Position numbers and translations under genes: made by a program
Part shown: one piece after another, positions 1-10,980 of the stretch
How the letters are laid out: every line of letters begins with the position of its first letter
How positions within the stretch are numbered: the first letter of the stretch is position 1
The notes under the pieces: model-generated
Told to the model about the DNA's origin: nothing
Database searches by the model: none
Seen by the model: the letters and a program-made list of their open reading frames with translations, nothing else
DNA from: Ophiura sarsii
Lineage: Eukaryota; Echinodermata; Ophiuroidea; Amphilepidida; Ophiuridae
Direction: 5' to 3'
Length of the DNA: 64,000 nucleotides
Assembly: GCA_035610835.1 (NCBI GenBank)
Contig: CM069446.1
Span: 50,445,625 to 50,509,624, forward strand

Positions 1-339
1 TGTCTTCCGTTGGCTGCAGCTATCTAATCAATAATGTTTCATTTCACTTGCTTACTCATATTGACGTTTCAGAGGCATACATGGTTAATGCCATAATGGT
101 GTTCCCGGGCCGGGGGAGGGTACTCAAATACAATACTTCATATTATGTTTGACCAGTTGGCCAAAAATCGTGGTATATAGGGGGGGGGGGGGGGGGCTTA
201 TTTAAGGGGGGACTCAAGGAAGTTTTTGACTTGATTTTTTGAATTTTGTGAGTGCTGTAATTATTGAACTATTAATCCAATGCATATAAAAGTATACATT
301 TTTGGAAAGGAAATCGATCAGAGAATCCCAATTTTGCGT
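1..339. repeat. Dispersed-repeat fragments with a poly-G run
   Basis: There is no gene here. A CCCGGGCCGGGGGAGGG stretch near 105-121 resembles one at about 50590 (CCCGGGTGGAGGGGG). A homopolymer G run lies at 181-196. The block at about 200-340 (CTCAAGGAAGTTTTTGAC, then GTGAGTGCTGTAATTATTG, then TACATTTTTGGAAAGGAAAT) recurs at about 37779-37910, so it is a dispersed repeat. Identity was judged by eye. Confidence 0.55.
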
Positions 340-343
340 CAAT

Positions 344-426
<83 letters not shown>

Positions 427-428
427 TC
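340..428. repeat. (TTTA)n microsatellite
   Basis: About 22 uninterrupted TTTA/ATTT units, followed by a T-rich tract to about 480. Open frames rich in Leu, Phe, Ile and Tyr across it are artefacts of the repeat. Confidence 0.97.
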
Positions 429-540
429 TATCTACTTTTTTAATTTTTTTCTATTTTTTTTCTTCTTTTTTTTCTATTTATTTACTTATTTCTTTCATTC
501 TTTCTTTCTTTCTTTATCCATTTATGTATTATATGTTTCT

Positions 541-873
541 TTATCTGTCAGTGAGTCAGTGAGTAATTGAGTCAGTGAGTGAGTCAGTGAGTGAGTCAGT
601 GAGTCAGTCAGTCAGTGAGTCAGTCAGTCAGTGAGTCAGTCAGTCAGTCAGTCAGTCAGTCAGTCAGTCAGTCAGTCAGTCAGTCAGTCAGTCAGTCAGT
701 CAGTCAGTCAGTCAGTCAGTCAGTCAGTCAGTCAGTCAGTCAGTCAGTCAGTCAGTCAGTCAGTCAGTCAGTCAGTCAGTCAGTCAGTCAGTCAGTCAGT
801 CAGTCAGTCAGTCAGTCAGTCAGTCAGTCAGTCAGTCAGTCAGTCAGTCAGTCAGTCAGTCAGTCAGTCAGTA
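541..873. repeat. (AGTC)n tetranucleotide array
   Basis: An imperfect GTCAGTGAGT start passes into about 60 near-perfect AGTC/CAGT units. All frames stay open because the unit has no stop in the reading phases used, giving Ser-Gln-Ser-Val repeats that are not evidence of a protein. A short (CAGT)4 run occurs again at about 44540-44557. Confidence 0.97.
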
Positions 874-893
874 GATAGCAATGTATACATCAA
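868..893 (-). repeat. Isolated partial copy of the 39-bp minisatellite unit, inverted
   Basis: Read on the minus strand, this stretch matches the first ~25 bp of the 39-bp unit found at 7.7, 12.5, 20.5 and 22.8 kb, with about three mismatches (core ACATTGCTATCTACTG shared). It abuts the end of the AGTC array. Confidence 0.6.
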
Positions 894-931
894 CCCAACG
901 CTTTCAGCAGTAGGTTTATTCAAGGATCTAT

Positions 932-1040
932 GGTTTATCGCATAAGCGATCGTCAGGCAAACTAAATGTTTTCCTAAATGTTTTCCTAAATGTTTTCCTA
1001 AATGTTTTAGTTTGCCTGGCGATCGCGTAAGCGAGAAACC
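932..1040. repeat. Small foldback element with a 12-bp tandem repeat in its loop
   Basis: Arms of about 30 bp (for example GCGATCGTCAGGCAAACTAA at the left against its near-complement TTAGTTTGCCTGGCGATCGC at the right) enclose about 3.5 copies of TAAATGTTTTCC. Arm mismatches are about two. The function is unknown; it is probably a MITE remnant. Confidence 0.75.
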
Positions 1041-1102
1041 TAAGGTAGCGAACTGCCAAATAAAAAGTGTTTTATTTGATAATAAGCTCTACTTAACTTA
1101 GT

Positions 1103-1176
1103 ATTAAGCATTATCTGACTAATAATTGATCATCACGTTTTATAAAAACTCTTTTATGTTTTAAATTAACATTTTC
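1103..1176 (+). repeat. Left copy of a 74-bp direct repeat flanking LINE A
   Basis: It matches 3859-3932 at about 72 of 74 positions (T/C and C/A differences seen near the left end). It abuts the 5' end of the LINE remnant, so it is best explained as an unusually long target-site duplication. Confidence 0.8.
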
Positions 1177-3858
1177 CAAGAACACAGAATTGTACACAAT
1201 GACAGCAGTGATATACAGTATGAAAACCTCACTGATGGATATCAGCTTGTAACCATATCTGCATGGAGAAATACTGTCGGTGCTGCAGTTGGTGGAGTTG
1301 GTGTTCTACTCAGTCCATTTGCTAGAAGAGTATTAGTGTCTGTATCTTGCATATCTCCTAGAATTTTGCAAATAATTACTCTCAATGGTAATCCTCAGTC
1401 TACAATAATAGTGACGTATGCCCCAACAAATGTTGCCGATTCAGAGGTGGTGACTGATTACTACAATTCCTTGAGTGAGTGTACCAAAAAAGTGCCAGCA
1501 CACAATTTTCTGACAGTGCTAGGTGATTTCAACGCAAGAGTGGGAAAGGACATGGCTAAATTCACATATCACCAGTCAACCAACAGTAATGGTGAGCAGC
1601 TATTGGACTATACTCTTGAGAACAACCTTGTTATAACTAACACTACCTTCCAAAAGAAGATGACAAAGCTGTGGACATGTGTACTTCCGAGTGGTTATAG
1701 AGTTCAACTGGATTATATCCTGGTCAGGAAGAAATGGAAAAATAGTGTGACCAACTCAGAAGCCTATAACTCCTTCGCCAGTGTAGGATCAGACCACCGA
1801 ATCATCACAGCTAAAATAAGACTCAGCCTTAGAGCAAATGGTAAATCCCCTCCTAAGAAGATTAAGTACAATTGGAGCAAGCTTGCAACAGATCCCGACC
1901 TGCAGGAAAAGTACACGGTGGATGTGAAAAACAGATTTACTGCGTTATGTGAGGCTGACAATGATATGGACCAAACTACAAAGTACAGCTACTTGACTCA
2001 AGCCAATAAGGAGACAGCTGCTGAATTGCTACCACATGTCCAAAAGAAACATCAGAAGGCTTTCTGCTATGATGTGAATGTGGAGAAAGCTAGGAATCAG
2101 TTGAAGAAAGCGCATAGCCGACATATCACAGTGAACACCAATGATAGCTGTGAGACATTTGAGGAAAGCAAAAAGGCTCTTGATGAAGCATACGAAGCTG
2201 CAAACAAGCGATACCTAGAAGTGAAACTCAATGAATATGGGGAAGCTAACAAACAACGGCAGCACAAAATGGCTTGGGACATCGTTAATGAGATCAGTGG
2301 TAGGAAGAAGTCAAAAAGTAGTAGACTAAAGGGAGCCACTAAGGAAGAAAGATTGCAAAGTTGGCACGACCATTTTCAACAGCTTCTTGGTAATCCTCCG
2401 GTAGTAACTGATGAAGATGAGGAAATATCAAAGGTTTTTGATCAACTACCAATTCGATCTGATCCTTTTGATGCTGAGGAATACCAGAAAGCTAAAAAGT
2501 CTTTAAAAGAAGGGAAAAGTTTTGGCGAAGATGGAGTTCCTCCTGAAGTATTGAAACGGTGCGATATTGATCAGATAATTATTGACTTCTGTAATGAGGC
2601 TCTCCTCAAAAACAAGAAACCTGAGCAGTGGTCTGTTTTAAATCTTATACCTGTTCCCAAAAGTGGCGACCTTAGCAACACTGCAAACTACAGAGGCATC
2701 AGTTTGAGTTCCATAGTTGCAAAAACATATAATCGTATGTTGCTTAACAGGATAAGACCGCATATAGATAGCAAACTGAGACCAAACCAATGTGGCTTTA
2801 GAGAAAACAGATCCACAGTGAGCCAGATTCTTGCTCTCCGCAGAATAATTGAAGGGATACATGACAAAAACCTCCCAGCAATAATGACATTAATTGACTT
2901 TAAGAAAGCGTTCGATACGATCCATAGAGGCAAGCAAGATGATCAAAATTTTGAATGCATATGGAATCCCAAACATCACTGCATGCGAACGGCCATAGAA
3001 GGCAGAGAGGAAGTCCTAGGTTTTACAGTCAACCCAGGCGCAGCCGCAGAGTTGGACCACTGATGGTAACAGATTTGGATTTCGCTGATGACATAGCACT
3101 AGTGTCGGACACTGCTGGCCAGGCGCAAAAACTCCTGGAAAGAGTAGAAATGGCAGCTCTAAGTGTTGGCCTCCACATGAACGCCAAGAAAACAAAATAC
3201 ATGGTATTTAACCAACAGGATCAGGTGACCATTAAAACTACCGATGGAATCAGTCTGGAATTAGTCAAAGACTTTAAATATCTGGGATCATGGACATCGA
3301 GCAGCATGCAAGATATCAAAACAAGGAAGGCACTGGCATGGAAGGCGTGTAATAAGCTCAACAAGATATGGAGATCCAACCTACCAAGATCAACCAAAAT
3401 TAAGCTATTCCAAGCTACAGTAGAAAGCATTCTTCTCTATGGCTCAGAAACATGGACAGTAACAACTAAAGTTCGAAAGCTATTGGATGGATGTTACACC
3501 AGGCTTCTTAGATCAGCCCTTGATATTAGCTGTAGGTTACACATCACCAACAAAGAACTCTATGGTGATCTTCCTAGAGTAAGTGAACGAATCAAGAAGA
3601 GGCGACTACAGTTTGCTGGACACTGTGTCAGACGTTCTGGGGATGTGATATCAAACCTAGTTCTTTGGAAACCAGTTTCATGGCAAAAGAAATGCTGGAC
3701 GACCGATGTTAAGCTATGTGGATATTCTATGTCAAGACACTGGACAAACACCTGCTGAGATAAAGACCTGCATGGAAGATAGGCGTGTCTGGAGAGCCAT
3801 TGTTAATGCCCGACAGAAGTCGCCGGAGTGAGTGAGTGAGTGAGTGAGTGAGTGAGTG
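1177..3858 (+). mobile_element. 5'-truncated non-LTR retrotransposon (LINE A) with (GAGT)n tail
   Basis: The element starts in the middle of an apurinic-type endonuclease domain, continues through reverse transcriptase, and ends in about eight GAGT units at 3824-3858. Microsatellite-like 3' tails without poly(A) are typical of RTE-type elements. The protein resembles the proteins often annotated as craniofacial development protein 2-like, which derive from such elements. The 74-bp direct repeats mark both ends. RTE-clade assignment is a family-level judgement, not a tested one. Confidence 0.85.
1196..3758 (+). pseudogene. Broken endonuclease-reverse transcriptase ORF of LINE A
   Basis: The frame is already open upstream of the first ATG at 1336, so the start is lost by truncation. 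Endonuclease motifs seen: GDFNARVGKD (about 1522-1551), LDYILVRKKW, and SDHRIITAKIR (about 1789-1821). Reverse transcriptase motifs: KSFGEDGVPPEVLK, NYRGISLSSI, NQCGFRENRS and LIDFKKAFDTIH (about 2893-2928). The frame is lost just after that motif and resumes in another phase with FADDIALVSD (3081-3110). The usual GIPxxI...LQGDxLAPYLF segment between them is missing, so there is an internal deletion as well as a frameshift. The ORF ends at a premature-looking stop at 3758. It cannot encode an active enzyme. Confidence 0.85.
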
Positions 3859-3932
3859 ATTAAGCACTATCTGACTAATAATTGATAATCACGTTTTATA
3901 AAAACTCTTTTATGTTTTAAATTAACATTTTC
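3859..3932 (+). repeat. Right copy of the 74-bp direct repeat flanking LINE A
   Basis: See 1103-1176. It begins directly after the GAGT tail of the LINE, as expected for a target-site duplication. Confidence 0.8.
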
Positions 3933-4077
3933 ATGTGTTTTATTTCACTACAAGGAATATATTATCAAACTACACATGTCAATTAATGCTCTAAATGTAC
4001 AATCAATGTTTTGATTTACGGGGGGATTTTTTATGTTCCTTTTATATCTTGAAAAAGTACCCTAAACACGTATTGGA

Positions 4078-4683
4078 AGTTCTCAAAACATACCCTTTTT
4101 TGCCGATTTTTACCTTTTTTGATACCCTAAGCGATGAACGCGCGTGAAAAATTACTTTTACGCGTTTTTTAAACTAGCATGATATCCACCTCGTATACAA
4201 GCGGCCCCCGCGTGATATTATCACATCAATTAAAATAAAATTGCTATGTAAGGCGAAAACAATAAGTATAGCAGACGACCAGTTTAGGTATTCATTAGGC
4301 TAAGTCTATACTCCCTGTAATGACCCTATCGACGGGCCTATCAATATCTTACTTTCACAAAGGTTGAGCGTCATCTGAGGACCATAAACCAGCCTCAAAA
4401 TGTCTACTGTATCCATCTATACACTCCACTCGCCTCCTCCTTTCCTAAAACCCTTGAAAGACTCGCCAGCTGGTTTTCCAAAATTTTGTTATTATCGCCT
4501 CTGAAAAGGTTCGTGTTTTGCGTGGAAATATCACGCTAGTGTTAGCTAATCTAATTTGTATGAAAAACTTGCTGAAACACAGCACTAAATGGAAATACAT
4601 GATCAATCTGTGTGCTAAGGATTTTCTGTTAAAAACAAAATTATTTCGAAATTATTGAGCAGATGACGTATTATTTCACAGCG
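4078..4683 (+). repeat. 606-bp tandem duplication, copy 1
   Basis: The block from AGTTCTCAAAACATACCC to the GCG before the next AGTTCTC is repeated at once downstream with almost no differences (one T insertion seen, at about 4798). The near identity implies a recent event. It carries a deleted GCNT terminal exon. Confidence 0.93.
4363..4683 (+). pseudogene. Broken GCNT-like terminal exon, copy P1
   Basis: After a splice-acceptor-like CTTTCACAAAG, the sequence GTTGAGCGTC begins exactly as in the intact exon at 9292. It then follows that exon (TGTATCCATC, CTTGAAAGACTCGCCAG, GCACTAAATGGAAATAC) with frame-breaking insertions. At GAGCAGATGA it jumps straight to the exon's 3' end (GTATTATTTCACAGCGAGTT), losing roughly 550 bp including the catalytic region. 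The shared ATGA at the two source points suggests a microhomology deletion. The same deletion is in P2, so it predates the tandem duplication. Confidence 0.85.
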
Positions 4684-5289
4684 AGTTCTCAAAACATACC
4701 CTTTTTTGCCGATTTTTACCTTTTTTGATACCCTAAGCGATGAACGCGCGTGAAAAATTACTTTTACGCGTTTTTTAAACTAGCATGATATCCACCTTCG
4801 TATACAAGCGGCCCCCGCGTGATATTATCACATCAATTAAAATAAAATTGCTATGTAAGGCGAAAACAATAAGTATAGCAGACGACCAGTTTAGGTATTC
4901 ATTAGGCTAAGTCTATACTCCCTGTAATGACCCTATCGACGGGCCTATCAATATCTTACTTTCACAAAGGTTGAGCGTCATCTGAGGACCATAAACCAGC
5001 CTCAAAATGTCTACTGTATCCATCTATACACTCCACTCGCCTCCTCCTTTCCTAAAACCCTTGAAAGACTCGCCAGCTGGTTTTCCAAAATTTTGTTATT
5101 ATCGCCTCTGAAAAGGTTCGTGTTTTGCGTGGAAATATCACGCTAGTGTTAGCTAATCTAATTTGTATGAAAAACTTGCTGAAACACAGCACTAAATGGA
5201 AATACATGATCAATCTGTGTGCTAAGGATTTTCTGTTAAAAACAAAATTATTTCGAAATTATTGAGCAGATGACGTATTATTTCACAGC
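4684..5289 (+). repeat. 606-bp tandem duplication, copy 2
   Basis: Head-to-tail copy of 4078-4683. Beyond 5289 only this copy continues into the 3' part of the GCNT module (to about 5420), so the duplication joint lies at the shared GCGAGTTC. Confidence 0.93.
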
Positions 5290-5345
5290 GAGTTCACATG
5301 GTGTCCAGCAAATTTCAGCTGTTCATAGTGAATTTTCAGCCGGTT
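4970..5345 (+). pseudogene. Broken GCNT-like terminal exon, copy P2
   Basis: Same structure and same internal deletion as P1, but here the 3' end of the exon and about 90 bp of 3' flank are kept (TTTTCAGCCG, CGCCCAAGCGCA, ATTATGCAT), matching the flanks at 10200-10290 and 16256-16340. No usable frame. Confidence 0.85.
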
Positions 5346-5420
5346 TTTTTTTCTCGCCCAAGCGCAATCAGTTTGCAGATGGGACGCCTAGACCATAAAG
5401 CCAACAACATATTATGCATA

Positions 5421-6180
5421 CCTGTCCAAGTGTGTATGATGATAGAGATAGAGAGGCTGTGGTGCCATAACATGTTGAATAGGCAACATGACCATACCGA
5501 GAAGCCGGAGGCTGGTGTTTAAACAAACGTATTGACACAGTAGAAAACACCAGGAATAGAAAGTCTGCAATGTTTAGTTTTTGCATTTTCATCTAATGGA
5601 GCAAATGTTACATTGTTGTTTTCATTAAGTAAAGAAGACGAGCGAGAGCTTCATTTACATACTGACTGATGATGACCAAAGGAGGACGACTGCGCCGGCC
5701 TAGCAACGACCACCGTGGATGCTACAGCCGTAAGTTTATTTTGGATAAGACAAAATCACCATGTTCGCCTTCCAACTAGTAATCCGAAGTTACCATGGTT
5801 ACCAGAGAATTTATAAGGCCTTATAAAAAAGAAGCACCGAATCGTTTTCTTTTACCAAAACAACACCATTCATCAAGAACTCCACTAGATACTTATGAAC
5901 CAGCAACCAAAAGGCATCCAAGACACCACCAAGAAAGGCAAAATCATTCTGGGACAAATCAACACGAGGACACACTTCCTACCCTTTGGACTTGTTTGGT
6001 ATCACCATGGATAGGGTAGTGTTTCTACCTGAACTAGATAGTAGAACTAAAGATGGCCCATGGATGGAAATAGTGTTTGATGGATGGTAACAGTTTTTTA
6101 CAAATACTAGTATGCTATTCAATGGTCAGTAATGATTATTTGATTAATTTCTAGCTGATTTGTTGTTATAGTTTTCAATC
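5421..6180 (+). other. Upstream region of the GCNT-like gene
   Basis: No confident coding sequence. It could hold the promoter and a 5' untranslated exon: CTACAGCC followed by GTAAGTTT near 5720-5735 is a plausible donor. A 74-codon open frame at 5795-6019 shows no family resemblance that I recognise, and I do not call it a gene. Transcription start is not determinable by eye. Confidence 0.35.
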
Positions 6181-9100
6181 ATGCCGCCGAAACGGTTGAA
6201 TATCCCAATAGCGACTATAATTTTCTTCAACATATTAGTGACGTTCTTCTGCATAGTGGGGAGCATATATCTTAACCACGTCATCACATTCAGGCCATCT
6301 AGTCCTAACTATAAGAGATACGATGAAAGTCACAATACAGGACTAGTAAGAGATCAACTCGGGGAGAATATCACCGCTACCACCGGTAATGGTCCCTCTT
6401 CAATATCCACGGTCCTTAGGGCTATACCACACAACTATAACATCGGTAATCCCGACTTGGAGGTATCGGCATCGCCATTTCATAAATACTATCCGGTGAA
6501 TTGTTCGGCTTTATTCGCCGGAGATGAACATGCTATATCATCTGCACGATCCATGCTTGATCAGTATAGGAATTCGGAAGGGCTGTTACCTGTCCCGGAG
6601 GATACTGAGGTAAGATTTCAGTTATATCATTTTATGGATGGTGGCATCATTTTTATTTGCAAATCTTCTTTCGAATCGTCTTATAATACCTCCCAAATAC
6701 AGGGTCATGAGAGGGAGGCTGAGAAGGGGGAGGTCTTAACACTTTCCACGCGGCAGGCGTCTGCAGACGACAGTTCAAAAATTGCACAAAATGTTTAAAA
6801 AAATGTCAACATTATTGAAATTCATCACCATATTTGGAATCACTATGAGAAATGCATTAACATAAATACATACATAATTCTAGTATTGATTCAGTAATTC
6901 TTGAGACAGACTTTAAAAGTTAGGAAAGGTTTCCGTAAAAATCTTGTTTTGTACATTGTAAACCAATAGCCACGTGGAAAGTGTTAACCGCCTATACATA
7001 TACGGTATGCGTTTACCCCAACATACTGGACCCCCCCTCCTTGGAGATGACATGACCTCCTCAACTGGGATCTATACTTTCTAGGACTTTGATACAAGTC
7101 CGTTTACTCTGTTCATGCTGATGTTGATTCTTTGTTCATCTCATTCAATCGGTAGTAACATTAAATACAAGCATTTTGAGCTCTAAGAAACGTAATTCAT
7201 GCACTTTATGTGAACCTGTATTATAATATGTACCACTGTGTGACATTACCAGTATGCATCTTGTTTCTGAGAAGTGAGGGTCTGTACGAAACAGTACTGA
7301 GTGAAAAGCACTATGTAAAATCAAATCTTCAATTTTTGTTTAATTCATGTTACTATTTTTCATCAACAGGTAATAAAGTGGTTTACGAACTGTTCTCAAT
7401 ACAAGAATATCAGACACTATCCAGAGGAACCCATGTCTAAAGAAGAGAAAGAGTTCCCTATCGCCTACGTGATAGTCACACACAGTGAAACAGCACAGGT
7501 ATATACATTGATTCATATGTTAATTGTTAAGTGCCTCGTAATAGGTTAAACGGCAAAATGAGATCGACTAAATTGTGATGGCATTATGTTAATTGACACA
7601 ATGCCGACACAATGCTATCATCTTCTGTATAATGATGAATTACATACGTGCTATACTGATCATATCAATGTGTTATTATGTACTCATTGCTAAAATACTG
7701 CTGCTAGCAATTATTTTGATTTATCTATTGATGATAGCATTGTTGATTTATACATTGCTATCTACTGCTGAATCGTCTCTCCATCGGGCAGAAACAAAGA
7801 TGGAGAGACGAATTAACCGAATACAGAGGAACGACATGGACAAGAGAAGCACAAGACAGACACAGATGGAAGATGCTGAAAGAGGGCTTCAGCCTACAGA
7901 GGCTGAAAAAGCCTAGGTAAAGGTAAAGGTAATCTACTGCTGATAGCATTGTGTTGATTTACAGATTGCTATCTACTGCTGATAGCATTGTGTTAATTTA
8001 CACATTGCTATCTACTGCTGATAGCATTGTGTTTATTTACATACACAATGCTATCTGCTGCTGATATTAATATGTTGATTCACACATTGCTATCTACCGA
8101 TAGCATTGTAATCATTTACACATTGCTATCTACTGCTGATAGCATTGTGTTGATTCACACACGGGTTTTCTACTGATGATAGCATCGTGTTGATATTGCT
8201 TCTGACAAAATTGTGTCTATTAACGTATTGTTATCCACTGCTGATAACATTGTGCTGGTTCACATTGCGATCTACCGATGATAGCATTTGGTTAATGTAC
8301 ACATTGCTGTCTACTGCTGATAGCCTTGTGTTGGTTTACAGATTGCTATCTACTGCTGATAGCATCGTGTTGATTTACATATTGCTATCTCCTGCTGATA
8401 TCATTGTGATATTAATGTACACATTTTATCTACTGCTGATATTATTACACATTGTTATCTACTGCTGACAGTATTTGGTTGAGTTTACTTATTGCTATCT
8501 ACTGCTGAGAGCATCGTGTTGATTTACATATTGTTATCTACTGCTGATAGCATTGTGATAATGTATACATTTTATCTACTGCTGATATTATTACACATTG
8601 CTATCTACTGCTGAAAGTATTGATTGATTTACAGATTGCTATCTACTGCTGATAGCATTGTGTTGATTTACACATTGCTATCTACTGCTGATAGTATTTT
8701 GTTGATTTACACATTGCTATCTATAACTGATAATATTTGGTTGAGTTTACAGATTGCTATCTACTGCTGATAGCATTATGTTGATTTACAGATTGCTATC
8801 TCCTGCTGATAGCATTGTGTTAATTTAAATGTTGATATCTACTGATGATAGCATTGCGTTTACTTACACAATGCTATCTACTGCTGGTAGTATTGTGTTG
8901 ATTTACACATTGCTATCTATTGCAGATAGCATTGTGTTGATTAACACATTGTATTTCTACTGCTGACAGTATTGTGTTGATGTACAGATTGCTATCTACC
9001 GCTGATAGCATTGTGTTTATTTACATACACAATGTTATCTGCTGATAGCATTGTGTTGACTTACACATTGCTATTACTAACTCCGCTAACAGCATTTAAC

Positions 9101-10200
9101 ATGCATGCAACTTACTATGTAAATGTCAACATTATCTACATTTGATGGTAATATTACATACATTTACCCAATCACTAATTTGATATATAGATATTATCAC
9201 ATTATTTAAAATAAACAATTAGCAGAGCAGCCGAACCGCAGGTATGCATTTACTCGCTTTAACCTCTGATCAATATTTTCCTTTTAAAAAGGTTGAGCGT
9301 CTTCTTAGGACCATCTACCAGCCTCAAAATGTCTACTGTATCCATCCAGACCTCCACTCTCCACCTGCTTTCCATAAAACCCTTGAAAGACTTGCCAGTT
9401 GCTTTCCAAATGTTATTATCGCCTCTGAAAAGGTTCGTGTTTTGCGTGGAAATATCACTCTAGTGTTAGCTAATCTAAACTGTATGAAAGACTTGCTGAA
9501 ACACAGCACTAAATGGAAATACTTGATAAATCTATGTGCTAAGGATTTTCCGTTAAAAACAAATTTCGAAATCGTTGAGCAGATGAAAGCCTATAATGGT
9601 CTTAATGCCGTAGCAGGACACAGATCAAACAGAACTGCAAACAAAAAAGTATACCAACGATGGACCTATCATCATTATTTTGTGTCCTATGACAAATTCC
9701 CGCGACAAAGCTCAACGCTCAAGACTCCCCCTCCTCACAATCTTACTGTATACAAAGGCAACACATACATTGCTGCAACTCGGAACTTTGTCAATTTCAT
9801 CGTCAACGACAGGGAGGCACAAGATTTCTTACTATGGCTGTATGACACCAAGACGCCGGATGAAACGTTTACGCCAACTCTTAATCGACATCCTCGGGCA
9901 CCGGGTAGAAAGACGGACGCCCAGCCAAATAATTTACGTTATATCAAGTGGACAGTCTCGAACAAGGATAGTAAACTCCAGTGCCCTGGTAAACGAGTGC
10001 ATTCTGTTTGCGTTCTCGGGATTACTTTTTTGAAAGAGCTCTCTAAACTACCGCAATTATTTGTGAACAAATTACATTACAATTTTGATCCAGTGGCAAT
10101 TCAATGCACAGAAGAAATGCTGGAATATAGAAAGCGTAATGAAGTATCGTTTCACAGCGAGTTCCCACGGTTTCCAGCTAATTTTAGCTGGTCGTGGTGA
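6181..10200 (+). CDS. GCNT1-like: GCNT-like beta-1,6-N-acetylglucosaminyltransferase (three coding exons)
   Basis: Exons are 6181-6609, 7370-7498 and 9292-10200, all joined in phase 0, giving 488 aa (vertebrate GCNT1 is about 430). Such enzymes are Golgi type II proteins of CAZy family GT14 that add beta-1,6-GlcNAc branches to O-glycans. Residues about 8-35 form a hydrophobic signal anchor; a stem with NXS/T sequons follows. Exon 2 carries FTNCSQYKN and MSKEEKEFPIAYVIVTH, closely matching the GCNT1 segment before the catalytic domain. Exon 3 has RLLRTIYQPQNVYCIHPDL, NLNCMKDLL, WKYLINLCAKDFPLKTN, TPDE (Glu about 377, aligning with the known catalytic glutamate) and AIQC. Conserved cysteines are present. 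The ATG at 9244 is intronic: exon 3 begins at the AG before GTTGAG, which restores the GCNT alignment and phase. Intron 2 contains the 39-bp array. Exact acceptor specificity is unknown. Confidence 0.85.
6610..7369 (+). other. Intron 1 of the GCNT-like gene
   Basis: GTAAGATTT donor and ATCAACAG acceptor. It is 760 bp of AT-rich sequence; I see no conserved element in it. Confidence 0.7.
7739..9085 (+). repeat. 39-bp minisatellite array 1 (in GCNT intron 2)
   Basis: About 30 diverged units of a 39-bp repeat made of TTGATTTACACATTG plus CTATCTACTGCTGATAGC plus ATTGTG. Each unit holds an internal inverted repeat (GCTATC, spacer TACTGCT, GATAGC) able to form a hairpin. This array is the most degenerate of the set, with indels and inverted-looking units (ACACAATGCTATCTGCTG at about 8042). 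It is interrupted by a LINE 3' fragment at 7772-7932. Confidence 0.95.
7772..7932 (+). mobile_element. LINE 3'-end fragment (LINE C) with (GGTAAA)n tail inside array 1
   Basis: About 160 bp encoding the C-terminal end of a LINE polyprotein: one frame gives ERRINRIQRNDMDKR and ends ...PTEAEKA before TAG. It is followed by GGTAAAGGTAAAGGTAA. TCTACTGCTGA occurs on both sides (7761-7771 and 7933-7943), which fits an 11-bp target-site duplication, though the host sequence is itself repetitive. An extremely short related tip is at 31119-31137. Confidence 0.75.
9086..9291 (+). other. Conserved pre-exon block of module 1
   Basis: From ACTAACTCCGCTAACAGCAT to the acceptor, this stretch is nearly identical to 15123-15341 and partly preserved at 23310-24010. 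It is the 3' end of GCNT intron 2, with the acceptor CCTTTTAAAAAG at 9280-9291. The homologous copies read CTTTCACAAAG at the same place. Confidence 0.75.
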
Positions 10201-10320
10201 ATTTTCAGCCGAGTTTTTTCGCCCAAGCGCATTTAGTTTGCAAACGAGACGCTTAGACCATAAAGCGAACAACATTATGCATCACCTGTCACCTTGAATA
10301 GGTGTGTATTAGCTAAAGTG
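10201..10320 (+). other. GCNT 3' flank, probable 3' UTR
   Basis: Conserved with 16257-16407 and 5330-5420 (TTTTCAGCCG, CGCCCAAGCGCA, GACGCTTAGACCATAAAGC). No clear AATAAA was located in it. Confidence 0.5.
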
Positions 10321-10980
10321 CTCAACAAAAGAAAGTCGTACACTTTGTTTGGGTCATTTAAAGTAACTGTCGATTATGTTTTTACCAAACAGACTAGATA
10401 GACATTTGGATGAATCTTTCCGGCACATTTTGATACCAAACATTACACCTAACTTTAAGATAAACCTTGATCACCACCATTTATAGAAAATTAGTCACAT
10501 TTTTAATACACTACGCGGAAGAAAACAACAATATTGTTATAACAAGCACATACGCCGTATCAGTCCCGTGTTGATCGCTGCGCATTTCCCCTCAATGGGC
10601 GGGCTAATTCAAATTCGAAGTGTTATGCATGGGTGAGGGATATGAATGTAAAGGAATTTTTATGGAATGGAGAAACGGCTGCACTCTGTGATCGATTGCC
10701 CGCCGGAAAATCCTGGTTATAACAGTGTCACACACGAAGTGAACTCGCACACACACCTTTTCCTCCCGCGTAGTGTATTGGAAATGTGACTTTTGAAAAG
10801 TGACTAATTTTTCTTTACATGGCGCTAATCATGGTTTATCTTTGTTGCTAGGTGATATGTTTGGTATCAAAATGTGCCTAAAAGATTCATCCAAATGTCT
10901 ATCTCGCCTGTTTGGTAAAAATATAATCGAAAAATACTTTAAATGACCTAAACAAAGTGTACGATTTTCTTTTGTTGAGG
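10321..10980. mobile_element. 660-bp foldback element, family FB1
   Basis: Left end CTCAACAAAAGAAAGTCGTA and right end ending CTTTTGTTGAG are inverted copies. Homology continues inward for more than 150 bp per arm (for example AGATAGACATTTGGATGAAT against its complement at about 10890). No coding frame. A related left arm starts at 63484. Confidence 0.85.

Noticed and set aside
615..945. Ser-Gln-Val repeat proteins
   Set aside because: Translation of the AGTC microsatellite.
5795..6019. 74-aa open frame upstream of the GCNT gene
   Set aside because: No family resemblance, no exon borders that fit, and length within chance expectation.
9244..9291. ATG start of the GCNT open frames at 9244 and 15294
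   Set aside because: These codons lie before the acceptor in intron sequence; the residues do not align with GCNT proteins, whereas starting exon 3 at GTTGAG restores both alignment and phase.
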